Below, piece by piece: positions 42,031 to 54,460 of a stretch of 64,000 nucleotides of DNA. This stretch comes from Mytilus californianus (taxonomy: Eukaryota > Mollusca > Bivalvia > Mytilida > Mytilidae). The stretch is from the NCBI RefSeq assembly GCF_021869535.1, contig NW_026262690.1, positions 63,186,995 through 63,250,994 of the forward strand. Reading direction: 5' to 3'. Position 1 is the stretch's first letter. Each line of letters starts with the position of its first letter. The notes below the pieces were generated by a model. It was not told where the DNA came from. It ran no database searches and worked only from the letters and a program-made list of their open reading frames with translations. The position numbers and the translations under genes are program-made.

Positions 42031-42808
42031 TTTGTACAAATGAAAAAAAATATAATGAAACGTGATATTCATTTTTATAAAGTAAACACCTTGAATTATG
42101 GAAAGAAGATTACATGAAATTAATATTTTTTAATTATCTTTTTAGACTTGAAAGAATTCTTATCTCTCCCTTCCAGGAAATTATATTTCTTCGACACGAC
42201 AAAGGTTAATAATTTAAGATTGATACGACTTCTATCTTAGCTTTTTTGTTCACCTGGTATAAATCATATCAAATAGACACTTCTAACTGATGACCGATCA
42301 TGTTTTGTAGGTTAAATAGATGTTTGAGAAGGAAAAAGAGCTTGTACGTATTGTCCTTGTAATTATAGTTAAAAATCGGAAAGTTGATAAAACCAGGTGG
42401 AATTTTAACATTAAAGGGGTAAATAATTGAATTGAAAGATTCATCAAATACTTTATTTAAATCCCCGAATTCATTACCACGTTATTCATGGCTGTTGTGA
42501 ATATTTTTTTAACTTGTATATCTAATCTAAATTTTACGTGCTTTTGTTAAATTTTGAACTCAAGTTAAAATTCTTTTTTGCCGTTTTAATGATGTAAAAT
42601 ACTAATTTGGTCACCGACTTCGTTTTTACATTATACAGCATTCAGGTGAAAAAAAAACCACAAAACGTCGAAATAATTGTAAAGTCGTTGCGTTGTTGGC
42701 CGTAACAGTTGATTTTTTGACATTTTGTTCTATCAACTAGGTAACAGTTTGGTTAATACACCAAGTCGGTGACCCTATGATTATTTTATATCACTAAAAC
42801 GGACATAT
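42031..42808. other. Upstream region of the globin gene
   Basis: Promoter region on the minus strand; no element assigned. 42600-42780 contains phrases around CACCGACTTCG and CCAAGTCGGTGA that are inverted relative to each other. Confidence 0.4.
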
Positions 42809-43000
42809 GATGTATCAACAACATATAGTTTTTATGAATTCGTTTGAGAATCCTGAACAACTTATTATAATAAATCTTGCTGACTGGTGATGTCGCAGAA
42901 TGACGAACTTATAGAAATCAACGTCGATCCGCATTGAATACATGTACTTGTAAGGTTTTAATGATTGAATCTTTTCAGGTTGACAATTAAAGGGGCATAA
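42809..43000 (+). repeat. Direct duplication of about 190 bp, copy 1
   Basis: GTATCAACAACATATAGTTT, GAATTCGTTTGAGAATCC and TGTAAGGTTTTAAT recur in the same order at 43848-44030. The copies are diverged by substitutions and small indels, so they are old. Confidence 0.8.
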
Positions 43001-43144
43001 ACTGTCAAATTCATGTTCACCGATTTGACTAAAATTCATATTTTATTTATATCATACTAAATGTATATCAAAATTATAAAAGGTCTAGAATAAACAATTT
43101 ACAATGAATGGGTTCGATAATGTGTATCAGCATTTCTTGTGTAT

Positions 43145-43320
43145 TTTAAAAGAGAGGCGAACAATACCAAAGGGACATTCAAACTCATAAGTCGAAAATA
43201 AACTGACAACGCCATAGCTAAAAAAGAAAAAGACAAACAGACAAACAGACAAACAATAGTACATAAAACACAACATAGAAAACTAAAGACTGAGCAACAT
43301 GAACCTAGTCTAGACGCCAT
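43145..43320 (-). repeat. Tail fragment of the Penelope-like element
   Basis: AAAGGGACATTCAAACTCAT, then AACTGACAACGCCAT and a (GACAAACA)-type run, match 57120-57250 and 5200-5340. No coding part is attached. Confidence 0.65.
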
Positions 43321-43847
43321 TTAATTAACCACCAAAGACTGCCGACGGCCATAAAACCCAGATATGAATATAAATATAGATATAAATAGATAGATAGCGA
43401 ACATGTGTAATTGGATTTTTCTAGGTCTGTTTGATTTCATATTTTAGGTTAAAAAATATGTTAATCATCGTTTTTACCTATATAAGAATGAGTTTTTGTG
43501 GATCGAATCAGTCAATTAAATGGTTTACCCATGTTTCACTTTCAATGTTGAAATTCTTTTCCTTTTAATAGCTGAACACGCCTAGTTTTTGCGTAGCCCA
43601 TCTCTAGCTAAGGGGTTTAATTGAAGGTCAAATGAATACGGATTCAATGAGGTCGTATTATTCACTCGCAAGTCAATAATTCATCAGTTATGTTTCGTAG
43701 CTTATTTTGACAAAATGGTACCAAACTGGCTGCTTAAAGCGAATTATTATTTCACTATTTCACTTTCATTAATGATTGAACAAACAAAAAATCATATTCT
43801 ATTTTTTTTATATCTCGAAGCTAATGCCCCTTTAAGCTCGAAATTTA

Positions 43848-44030
43848 TGTATCAACAACATATAGTTTTATGAATTCGTTTGAGAATCCCGAACAACTAA
43901 TTATAATAAATCTAAATCTTGTTGACTAGTGATGTTGCAGAATGATTAACTTGAGAGAAATCATCGTCGATCCGTATTGAAGACATGTAATTGTAAGGTT
44001 TTAATATTTGAATCTTTTAAGGTTGATGAT
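43848..44030 (+). repeat. Direct duplication of about 190 bp, copy 2
   Basis: Partner of 42809-43000, ending directly before the tandem-repeat element that starts at 44144. Confidence 0.8.
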
Positions 44031-44143
44031 TAAGCTATGATTTCAAACGTAGGAGGGGAATATATATATATTGTATTTCACAAGACAATGCAAATATAGA
44101 ATGCACACGAAGATGTGCAAATGACGTGAAAAAATAAAAGAAA

Positions 44144-47100
44144 CTAGAGGCTCTCAAGAGCCTGTGTCGCTCACCTGATTCTACTTTGGTTTTGGAAATC
44201 ATGTAAAAATAGATTAAAATCATAACAGATACCCTAATAATGAGTGAGGCCAAATTTGGTTTAATATTGGTCCTGTAATTTAATAAAAAATCCTGGTGGC
44301 CATCTTGAACAGTAAATCAGCAACAAAGTAGCAACACTTCATCAGCACCTCATAAGAAACATTTATGCCATGTTTTGGTTTCATTCCATTCAGTGCACCT
44401 CTAGAAGAAGCATTTGTATGTATTTCCCATAGGGTCTTATGTTAAAGGAAGTCCCCCCATTGGCGGCCATCATGGATGAAGGATCAGCTTCAAAGTAACA
44501 AAACTTAGTCAGCACCTCATGAGAAACATTCATGCCATGTTTGGTTTCAATCCATTCAGTATGTGGTTCTCTAAAAGAAGACATTTGTATGTATTGTCCA
44601 TAGGGTCCTTTGTTAAACATTGTCCCCATCTGGTGGCCATCGTGGATGAAGGATCAGCTTCAAAGTAACAACACTTGGTCAGCACCTCAAAAGGAACATG
44701 CATGCCATGTTTGGTTTCATTCCATTCAATGGTTCTCTAAAAGAAAACATTTGTATGTATTTCTCATAGGGTCCTATGTTAAACTAAGTCCCCGCTGGCG
44801 GCCATCTTGGATTATAGATCGGCTTCAAAGTAACAACACTCGGTCAGCACCTCATAAGGAACATTCATGCCATGTTTGGTTTCATTGCATTCAGTGGTTC
44901 TCTAAAAGAAGACATTTGTATGTATTTCTCGTAGGCTCCTTTGTTAAACTAAGTCCCCGCTGGTGGCCATCTTGGATGATGGATCAGCTTCAAAGTAACA
45001 ACACTAGGTCAGCACCTCATAAAGAACATTCGTGTCATGTTTGGTTTCATTCCATTCAGTGGTTCTCTAAAAGAAGACATTTGTATGTATTTCCCGTAGG
45101 GTCCTATGTTAAATTAAGTCCCCTGCTGGCGGCCATCTTGGATTATGGATCGGCTTCAAAGTAACAACACTCGGTCAGCACCTCATAAGAAACATTTATG
45201 TCATGTTTGATTTCATTCCATTCAGTGGTTCTCTAAAAGAAGACATTTGTATGAATTTCCCATAGGGTCCAATGTTAAACTAAGTCCCCTCCTGGCGGCC
45301 ATCTTGGATTATGGATCGGCTTCATAGTAACAACACTTGGTCAGCACCTCATAAGGAACATTCATGCCATGTTTGGTTTCATTCCATTCAGTGGTTCTCT
45401 AAAAGAAGACATTTGTATGTATTTCCAATAGGGTCCTATGTAAAACTAAGTCCCCCCGCATGCGGCCATCTTGGATTATGGATCGGCTTCATAGTAACAA
45501 CACTTGGTCAGCACCTCATAAGGAACATTCATGCCATGTTTGGTTTCATTCCATTCAGTGCACCTCTAGAAGAAGCATTTGTATGTATTTCCCATAGGGT
45601 CTTATGTTAAAGGAAGTCCCCCTATTGGCGGCCATCATGGATGAAGGATCAGCTTCAAAGTAACAAAACTTAGTCAGCACCTCATAAGAAACATTCATGC
45701 CATGTTTGGTTTCAATCCATTCAGTATGTGGTTCTCTAAAAGAAGACATTTGTATGTATTGTCCATAGGGTCCTTTGTTAAACATTGTCCCCATCTGGTG
45801 GCCATCGTGGATGAAGGATCAGCTTCAAAGTAACAACACTTGGTCAGCACCTCAAAAGGAACATGCATGCCATGTTTGGTTTCATTCCATTCAATGGTTC
45901 TCTAAAAGAAAACATTTGTATGTATTTCTCATAGGGTCCTATGTTAAACTAAGTCCCCGCTGGCGGCCATCTTGGATTTTAGATCGGCTTCAAAGTAACA
46001 ACACTCGGTCAGCACCTCATAAGGAACATTCATGCCATGTTTGGTTTCATTGCATTCAGTGGTTCTCTAAAAGAAGACATTTGTATGTATTTCTCGTAGG
46101 CTCCTTTGTTAAACTAAGTCCCCGCTGGTGGCCATCTTGGATGATGGATCAGCTTCAAAGTAACAACACTAGGTCAGCACCTCATAAAGAACATTCGTGT
46201 CATGTTTGGTTTCATTCCATTCAGTGGTTCTCTAAAAGATGACATTTGTATGTATTTCCCATAGGGTCCTATGTAAAACTAAGTCCCCCCGCTTGCGGCC
46301 ATCTTGGATTATGGATCGGCTTCATAGTAACAACACTTGGTCAGCACCTCAAAAGGAACATTCATGCCATGTTTGGTTTCATTCCATTCAGTGGTTCTCT
46401 AAAAGAAGACATTTGTATGTATTTCTCATAGGGTCCCATGTTAAACTAAGTCCCCTGCTGGCGGCCATCTTGGATTATGGATCGGCATCAAAGTAACAAC
46501 ACTCGGTCAGCACCTCATAAGAAACATTTATGTCATGTTTGATTTCATTCCATTCAGTGGTTCTCTAAAAGAAGACATTTGTATGAATTTCCCATAGGGT
46601 CCAATGTTAAACTAAGTCCCCTCCTGGCGGCCATCTTGGATTATGGATCGGCTTCATAGTAACAACACTTGGTCAGCACCTCATAAGGAACATTCATGCC
46701 ATGTTTGGTTTCATTCCATTCAGTGGTTCTCTAAAAGAAGACATTTGTATGTATTTCCCATAGGGTGGCCTTTGTTAGTCTTGTATCATTTTTAATTTTA
46801 GTTTCTTGTGTATAATTTGGAGTTTAGTATGACGTCCATTATCACTGAACTAGTATACATATTTGTTTAGGGGCCAGCTGAAGGACGCCTCCGGGTGCGG
46901 GAGTTTCTCGCTGCATTGAAGACCCATTGGTGGCCTTCGGCTGTTGTCTGCTCTATGGTCGGGTTGTTGTCTCTTTGACACATTCCCCATTTCCATTCTC
47001 AATTTTATCCTATGTTAAACTAAGTCCCCCGCTGGCGGCCATCTTGGAGTATGGATCGGCTTCAAAGTAACAACACTCGGTCAGCACCTCATAAGGAACA

Positions 47101-47505
47101 TTCATACCATGTTTGGTTTCATTCCATTCAGTGGTTCTCTAAAAGAAGACATTTGTATGTATTTCCCATAGGGTCCTATGTTAAACTAAGTCCCCCGCTG
47201 GCGGCCATCTTTGATAATGGATCAGCTTCAAAGTAACAACACTTGGTCAGCACCTCATAAGGAACATTCATGCCATGTTTGGTTTCATTCTATTCAGTGG
47301 TTCTCTAAAAGAAGACATTTGTATGTATTTCCGAAAGGGTCCTTTGTTAAACTAAGTCCCCCGCTGGCGGCCATCTTGGATGATGGATCCGCTACAAAGT
47401 AACAACATTTGGTCAGCACCTCATAAGGAACATTCATGCCATGTTTGGTTTCTTTCCATTCAGTGGTTCTCTAGAAGAAGTTCAAAACTTCGGGCCAGGT
47501 GAGCT
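44144..47505 (-). mobile_element. Hairpin-ended tandem-repeat element with 166-bp monomers
   Basis: Ends as in the 13-16 kb family: CTAGAGGCTCTCAAGAGCC at the left and GGGCCAGGTGAGCT at the right, inserted between A-runs. The core has roughly 17 monomers of 166 bp (GGTCAGCACCTCATAAGGAA, GGCGGCCATCTTGGATTATG). Segment 44390-45160 recurs almost unchanged at 45555-46240, an offset of 1165 bp, so seven monomers have duplicated as a block. A foreign 242-bp segment interrupts one monomer (46767-47008). Open frames of up to 184 aa are by-products of a near-multiple-of-three monomer. Confidence 0.85.
46767..47008 (+). mobile_element. Insertion inside the 166-bp tandem array
   Basis: It splits a monomer between CCCATAGGGT and CCTATGTTAAAC. 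The insert contains CGGGTGCGGGAGTTTCTCGC and TCGGGTTGTTGTCTCTTTGA. Its 3' part (GTTGTCTCTTTGACACATTC) resembles the reverse complement of the ATGAGACAAC-core repeat (GTTGTCTCATTGGCAATCAT). No target-site duplication could be fixed. Confidence 0.65.
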
Positions 47506-48180
47506 AAAAAGGAGGTACATCATAGATGTTGCTAATATAAAGATAAATGAAAACTGTCATATTTTTTTTAAATGTTTTAATGTTTTACCTTACTTGGTGG
47601 AACCACATTACACGTGACGCGTTTATGTTATACATTTTAAAGTAAAGTGATATCTAAAATAAACACTTACCATCTTAAATGCTGAGTTCCCCATTGCGTC
47701 ATAACAACAGACGGAATCCCCAAACATAATTTAGGAAGTTAAAGTACCATAACATGGCTCAGCGCATAAGTACGCTCGACACCCACTACCTTCGTTCCGT
47801 TTCCCCAGACACAATGAAAGAAGAGGATGATTTGGAGGCGGGTTTGACCATAAAATATGATGGTAAATATTTGTTTTATAAAATCTCTATTCACTTTTAA
47901 ATGTATAATTGTAATAGACACGTTACCATAATAAATTCTCAGTAAAAGACATAATCTTCCCAAAAGCTGAATTTTCTAAATTAATAGAAACAGTAGAAGA
48001 GGGAACCATCTGCATTGTAACATTGTATAACTATAGGCATAAGAGAGAAAAACATATCTGCATCTGCATGACCATTCTTCTTATAACGTCTTGTTAAATA
48101 AAGACATGGGTGAATGAATAGCTCTGTCGTTAGGAACTTTAATGTTAAAACTGCTTAAAAGTTCTTCAATAGCGGAGCAA
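47506..48180. other. Non-coding stretch
   Basis: AT-rich; no feature recognised between the tandem-repeat element and the DIRS-like remnant. Confidence 0.4.
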
Positions 48181-49230
48181 TTATAGAGAAATAACTTTGT
48201 ACATCCAGAAAAAAGCAGTTTTAACAGGCAAATCAGATATGTCCTTTGTAAAAGGTTTAAAAATTCTATAATTATAACTCATAGATACAGTACGTGGACG
48301 ACTAGATCTCCTAACACAAAAGGGACAGAATCCGAATAGGACATTTGAGTCAGAAGGAAGTGCTAGGATAACCACAGGTTCTGTTCCCCTGTCGATACGA
48401 TTTATGAAAAGTTGAGATGGATCAGTAAGTAAAGGGACTGATAAACAAATCACTGTTGAACCGAAGGCAGGAAACTGAGAACAAGAAGATCACTCCTACT
48501 GCCAGAAGCCAATGGCATTTGTAAGATAAAACTCTGAGATATAGGGCAATCAAAACTAAAACCCAAGAAGGAAGGCCTTTTCTTTCGCAATATCCGGACT
48601 GAAATTCCGAGCAAAACTATGTTAATTCCCAAATTTGGCCAACCAGAAATACTGATAGTTCTCGAGATTGTTGATCAATATCTTTTTCTAGTTGAGAGGG
48701 ATAGACCATAAGACTCAAAACGAAAAAAAATAATCTGACAATTGCTGTACAGAGACTTGGGAATGTTCAATAGTTTACTACAGCAATCAGAGAAGATTGT
48801 TCATTTGGCATCATATACAATGTTGTTTGAGTCTCTGACTGACATGAAGAGATGATGCATGACTGCTGATCTCAGAGGAGTAGCATAAGATAGTCGAAAA
48901 AGGGCTTGAAACCATGCGTGTTTTAGCCAAGCTGATGCAACAACCATGATCTTGCACTTCTCTCCTGATATTTTCTGAAGATGTTAAAAAGAGTTGCGAG
49001 AAACCTGAAGGAAAAATGCATAAGAAAAAAGCTTCGAGTCCGGAGTTTGAGACACAAAAGTTGGAAGGTTGTAATTTAGACTGGTTTCAAACAAGTCAAT
49101 GTTGGGGCTGTTCCAACGAAGAGTCACTGCTTCGAACACTGATTGGTCAAGTTCCACTCTGTGTTCACTGGAGCATGGGATAGTGACAGAGTATATAATA
49201 AACGAAGCTGCCTAACATGAAGTTCACAGC
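48180..49230 (-). pseudogene. DIRS-like retroelement remnant: RNase H tail and tyrosine recombinase
   Basis: Minus strand, in order: SHAPVNTEW, then VELDQSVFEAV, SPNIDLFETSLNYNLPTFVS, then IMVVASAWLKHAWFQALF (about 49210-48850). This is the region after RNase H in DIRS elements (W.L...VF, DLFA...N.QLP.FVS, PxWxxxxWF). It is followed by FILQMPLASGSRSDLLVLSF (about 48540-48480), resembling the Arg box of DIRS tyrosine recombinases (LASxxRRSELxxLS), and LLTDPSQLFINRIDRGTEPV. Stops and frameshifts abound. The gene order RNase H then recombinase matches DIRS. Confidence 0.65.
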
Positions 49231-50474
49231 CAGAGGAAATAGACTAAAGAGAAGAAGAAAAACAACTACAAGAAAAGATGTTTGAAAGAGACCAATTGAA
49301 TACTTTTAACTCTAGTTTGAATGATCGTATTTAAATTCTAGAATCGGAACTGATGAGTGGTGTGTTTAACGACATTGACTGGCTATAAAGACCTTGAACG
49401 GTCGGAAAATCGGAACTGAATCAGATTGATGATGAGAAGGTCATTGGCGCACAAATCAAAGCAGAGCAAAATGGGTTGAATTTGGAAAAAAAACATGTAC
49501 ATTTTTTTGGACTTGAAAAGCAAAGTCAAATTAAGAAATCGATAAATATATCTGCCAAAACTCAAAAACACAGATCAATCTGGATATAAAATAGATTTAT
49601 TGGATTCAATTTAAGACAAATAAAAGAATCATTCAAACATAAGTTAAAATGTTTTTTTTACTGATATTCAAACATGTTTTATCAATAATGGATGGATTTC
49701 AGAAATGTTAACAAATTCAAAAGGAATTAGCATGGATGTTCATTATCTGCTATACTTTTTGTCATGTCCGTTGAGATATTGGCACCATATTGAGACTAAG
49801 AAATAACAAAGATATAAAAGGATGTCATATTAAATTTGATACGAAAACACATTGTATTAAAATAAGCGAAGTAGCTGATGATACAACTGTGTTCTTTCAT
49901 GATAAAAATGATAGTATTGAAATCTTTGATTATTTTTCGGGATAAATTATAAACAAAAATAAAACAGGAGGGATATGGATAGGAAAACTAAAAAACAGTA
50001 AAGACAAAATAGCAAATATCAATTGAGCTGATAAACCTGTAAAAGCTTTTGGAATTTATTTTGGACATTACAAAGAAGAATGTGAGAAATTCAACTTTGA
50101 AAATAGAAAAGAGAAAATGGACAAATTGTTAATTCTTTGGAAAAAGCGAAATCTCACTATGTTAGGAATAATTTTGATCATCAAATCTTTGATTACACCA
50201 CTTTTCCCCTTTTTAGCTACGTCATGTGTATTTCCAGAAAATATAAAAAAGAAATAGAAAGAAAATGTTTTAAATTTATCTGGAACGATAAACCAGATAA
50301 ATTCAAAAGAAATACGATGATTGATACGGAAACGGGAATATGCTTGATATTGAAAGTCATTTTGAAGCACTAAATGCATCATGGATAGGTCGAATCTTAA
50401 ATACAGATATTGCCAGATGGCAACTTGTACCTTTAAAATATTTCAAAGGCTTAGGAAATAAACTGTTATCACAG

Positions 50475-51793
50475 AGATATGTCTCGCTTTTTTGCAATTT
50501 TGATTATGCAAATGTTGAAATTAAAATGGCAATTCTAACAAGTTAGGCTAATATTCAAAGTCAATGAACCATGACTGAGGTACATGGCTTAACCATCTCC
50601 ATGTAAATGAGATACGCCAATGCTAATACAACTGCATACAAAATATCATTGACTTATTATAAGTTGTTCCCTTTAAACAAACCTAAACACAAACATTAAC
50701 TTGTAAACTATGCAAAAGTTTCAAAGTCAATGAACCATGAAGAGCGGGTGGAGCTGTATAATCTCCATGGAAACGATACTTAATAAATTTGCATACCAAA
50801 TATCATTGACTTAACATTAGCAGTTCATCTTAAACTGATCTTATCACAAACTGATACATGTAAAAAATTGAAAACAACATGTTTAATAATTTCATGCGTC
50901 CGAAGCGCTTTTCTGGATTAACCTTCATCAGGAACGCTCAAAGCCAAACATTTGAAATCCGAGGGATGTATAAGTACCGAAACAGTTGAAGAGCTAAATG
51001 ACAAAAATACCTAAAACAAATAGCCAAATTCATCTAAGGTCAACTTTGCCTGAGGGAGTTGAAACCTTAGTTTTTTTATAATTTCAAAATTTAACAACGG
51101 ACAATTTTAGAAAGGTTTGTTATAAATCATGTCAGTACCGAAGTACTGACTACTGAGCTGATGATACCCTCGGGGACTGATAGTCCACCAGCAGAGGTAT
51201 CGACCCAGTGATGTAAAACATGTAAACTAAGCAAAAGTTTCAAAGTCAAAGGGCCATGACTGAGGGGATGGGGTCAAATATTCTCCATTGAAATGAGATG
51301 TGATAATGCTTATACAACTGAATACCAATTAACATTGGCCTACCACTAATGGTTCCCCTTGAACTGACGTAATCACAAGCTAATACATGTTAACTAAGCA
51401 AAATTTTCAAAGTCAATAGACCATGACTGAGGGGGCTGAGCCAAATAATCTCCATGGAAATGAGATATGCCAATGCTTATACAACTGCATACCAAATATC
51501 ATTGACCTACCACTAATGGTTCCCCATAAACACCTAATCACAAACTAATACATGTAAAATATGCAAATTTCAAAGTCAATAGACCATGACTGAGGGGGCA
51601 GGGCCAAATAATCTCCATGGAAATGAGATGTGCCAATGCTAATACAACTGTATACCAAATATGATAGACCTACAACTTGTGGTTCACCACAAACTAGACC
51701 TAATCACAAACTAATACATTGTTGACGTCGCCGCCGACGCCGGAAACAGCATACTTATGTCTCGCTTTTTGACTCCGTCAAGCGAGACAAAAA
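50475..51793 (+). mobile_element. Hairpin-ended tandem-repeat element inside the LINE (monomer about 167 bp)
   Basis: The left end is AGATATGTCTCGC. The core has CAAAGTCAATGAACCATGAC-type monomers spaced 167, 167 and 163 bp (for example 50555, 50722; 51241, 51408, 51571). The right end has the GC-rich GACGTCGCCGCCGACGCCGG, then TATGTCTCGCTTTTTGACTC and CGTCAAGCGAGACAAAAA, a terminal hairpin. LINE homology stops at its left border and resumes after its right border. Confidence 0.75.
50865..51217 (+). repeat. Interspersed repeat nested in the tandem-repeat element
   Basis: It interrupts a 167-bp monomer and is bordered by ACATGTAAA on both sides (50856-50864, 51218-51226), a possible target-site duplication. 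It contains AACCTTCATCAGGAACGCTC and GTCAACTTTGCCTGAGGGAG, and is homologous to 62575-62860. Confidence 0.65.
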
Positions 51794-52545
51794 TTGCCTA
51801 GCATTCCATATGATATGGATTATAACAAAGGTGATCAACATTTACCAAATATTTCAATTTTTTTTTATATATATAAATGTATTAACAAGCAGTACGAAAG
51901 TAGGAGGATGATAGACAGATGAACGAAAAACCTTTCACGAAATTTGGAAAAAAATTATTTCACGGAATAAATACATTAGATTTGATCACAAAATTCTGTT
52001 TTAAAAATTAGATAGACGCTTATTTGATTTACATAAATGATATTTTAGATGAAAATGGGGAAATTTCACAAAAATGTAATTTTGCAAAAAATAGAAAATA
52101 AAACCAATTGGATGGATGAGTTAACGTCCTTAAAAATGCAACCCCAAAGGATTGGGTACAATGTCTTAGATCAGAGAATTCTGTTAGAAGTAGAGTCAAT
52201 GTAAAAAGACAATGTTTGTCAATAAGTGGCAATTATAAAGACATTTCTTATTTGTCAAATAAGTTATAACTAATTAAATAAGAAAAAAGTTGTTAAACCG
52301 ATTGGTATAATATATGGTTGAACTTATTACCAATACAAACTGAATTTCATTTGAAATCATTGTACAGCTTTATTTTTTTATTATTTAGAAGAAAATGAAT
52401 TGAAGATGTATAGATGGAAACTTTTACAAAATATATTACCAACAAAAAAATTTGTTTAGATGGATGGTAACAAACAATGATTTATGTAACAAATGTTTTA
52501 CTGAGGAAGATTATTATCATTATTTTATATTATATATATATGAAA

Positions 52546-52665
52546 ATAAGAAGAATTGGTATGATTGCCAATGAGACAACTCTCCACAAGAGACCAAATG
52601 ACACAGAAATTAACAACTATTGGTCATCGTACGACCTTCGTTATGTTCCTTTTTGAAAACTTTTT
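52546..52665 (+). repeat. Interspersed repeat with GGTATGATTGCCAATGAGAC core, nested in the LINE
   Basis: Nearly identical in its core to 10605 (CAACTCTCCACAAGAGACCA versus CAACTCTCCACCAGAGACCA). It separates LINE residues DYYHYF from KYRKNYYIK. Confidence 0.7.
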
Positions 52666-52905
52666 AGAGAAAAGTTTACAATTTATTGCCAAAAGTAAAT
52701 ATAGAAAAAACTATTACATTAAAAGATCTTGTTTTTGGCTTTAAAAAATCAGACAAAGACTACTTTTGCTTTTTCTATCTTATAACTATTATTGGCTATT
52801 CAATTTATAAATCATACTGTTTATTTGATCAGAAAACGAGGGGATTAGATGTATGTTGTCTATTCAGTAGAGAATTTACAATAAGAATGCAATATTATTG
52901 ACAAG

Positions 52906-53060
52906 AGGCTTTCAGAGTGACAGCAAACAGGATTTCCTGAAGAGGTCGAACTCTGAACAGTTGAGAAAGTATGGACACTACATTTAGCTTAAAACAGCTC
53001 TGAACTTGGATTGTGATTGAATATTTGACACAACATAGGTTTGAGACACAGAAGAAATGT
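52906..53060 (+). repeat. Interspersed repeat shared with 59435-59575, copy 1
   Basis: CTGAACAGTTGAGAAAGTAT, GGATTGTGATTGAATATTTG and ACACAACATAGGTTTGAGAC match 59485-59570 in order. Confidence 0.65.
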
Positions 53061-53079
53061 GGTCAAAGAACTGAAAAAT

Positions 53080-53470
53080 TTGAAATTGGACATTTCCCTA
53101 TTATGGTCCAATATCCAAAATCTAAGTACATTGTTAGAATCAGCATTTCAAAGAACCCCAAGAATTTAATTTTTGATGAAATCAAACAAAAGTTTAATTT
53201 AGGACCCTTTGGACCTCAATGTGGACCAATTTGATAAAGGAGCCCACAATCCAAAATCTCTAAATACATGGTTAGATTCAGCATTTCAAAGAAACCCATA
53301 AATTAAATTTTTGTTGAACCAAACAAAGTTTAATTTTGGACCCTGATTTGGACCAATTTGAAAACTGGGCCCAAAAATCTAATATTTAGAAACAAGGTTT
53401 AGATTCAGCATTTGAAAGAACCCTAAATATATTTAATTTATGTTGAAATGAAACACAGTTTAATTTTATC
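53080..53470 (+). repeat. Short diverged tandem repeat (about 130 bp units, three copies)
   Basis: GATTCAGCATTTCAAAGAAA-type phrases at about 53137, 53275 and 53403 are each followed by a TTAATTT stretch and GGACC(C/T)TTTGGACC-like text. Next to it, ATAGTTCTCTAAAATTAGA occurs three times (53511-53640). Confidence 0.7.
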
Positions 53471-53699
53471 CATATAATTTTCTGTTCAAAGGGAAATAAC
53501 CCAAACTGAATATAGTTCTCTAAAATTAGATATGATTTAATCACTACAAAATAGTTCTCTAAAATTAGAATATCTATTTTCAAATTGTAATCAAAGATAT
53601 TATTTAACCACTAAAAAATAGTTCTCTAAAATTAGATATGATGTTACGCAATATATATCGATTTTCAAATTATAATCAAATATAATTAATAGTTCCAAA

Positions 53700-54460
53700 T
53701 ATTTTTTCTTTCATTTGCCACAAACTAATATAGATCTGCAACTTATCTATCAATGTCAACAACTTTATCTACACAATGTAATGTAATGAAATATATCCTT
53801 TAATAAAAATAGATTATTATCTAATTAAAGAAGTTCACTTCTTTAAAAAAAAAACATATATAGCATTCAAGACAAGACAAGACAATTTTATTCTTTAAAA
53901 CCATTGTATACACATTGGTACAAAGAATGAAATAATAATACATAGTATACAAAATAAATTGTGCACATGACGAGATATGAATGTTACAATTACTATACAA
54001 GATCATTTAGTTATTATAATAGAAAAACAGATAGACAAAGGCTAACCAGGAAGACCTGCTAATGAATTTATAACCTTTATAAATTTACATATATTTTTTA
54101 ACTTATTTCTATGTGTTGTTTGTAATAATTTACAAAATTTAATTACATTTACTCTGTTACAATAACAATTATCCAAAAACAGTTTTCTTGAGTCGTTCAG
54201 AAAATTAGTTTATACAGAATAACAAACAAACCTACCACAAAATTCTTCAAACAAGTTACTAAAGAAAAGAAAAAAAACCACCAAAATGTCATTTATCATT
54301 AATACAATATCTTTTAAAAATCTTTTAAAAAATGAGTTATTTCCCTAAGAACAGAAATAGAGTTATTATTAAGTATTTCATCAAAAATTTAATTCTTGGG
54401 AAAGGGCAATACTCAACAACGAGAAAAGCTAAAATCGTGAAAATTGAACTTGACCTCCAT
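53700..54460. other. Non-coding stretch
   Basis: AT-rich with a GACAA-type short repeat at 53870-53883. No exon or element recognised. Confidence 0.4.

Larger units (their letters stand above)
49240..52905 (+). pseudogene. LINE (L1-like) ORF2 remnant, interrupted by two insertions
   Basis: Plus-strand pieces in several frames appear in LINE order. EEKQLQEKMFERDQLNTF and HFFGLEKQSQIKKSINIS (49.25-49.56 kb, linker before RT) come first. Then ILFVMSVEILAPY-like RT residues follow (about 49.74-49.80 kb). Next are KAFGIYFGHYKEECEKFNFE, RNLTMLG and KCFKFIWNDKPDKFKRNTMI (50.05-50.33 kb), then ASWIGRILNTDIARWQLVPL (about 50.38-50.44 kb). After the tandem element (50475-51793) it resumes with RFDHKILF, LQKIENKTNWMDEL and LFRWMVTNNDLCNKC (C-terminal zinc knuckle, about 52.46-52.50 kb), then KYRKNYYIK beyond the repeat at 52546. 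Many stops; inactive. Confidence 0.75.

Noticed and set aside
44610..46496. Long plus-strand frames (up to 184 aa) with HVWFHSIQWFSKRRHLYVF-type repeats
   Set aside because: They follow the 166-bp tandem array exactly, repeat with the higher-order unit and break wherever a monomer has an indel; they are by-products of a repeat, not a repeat protein.
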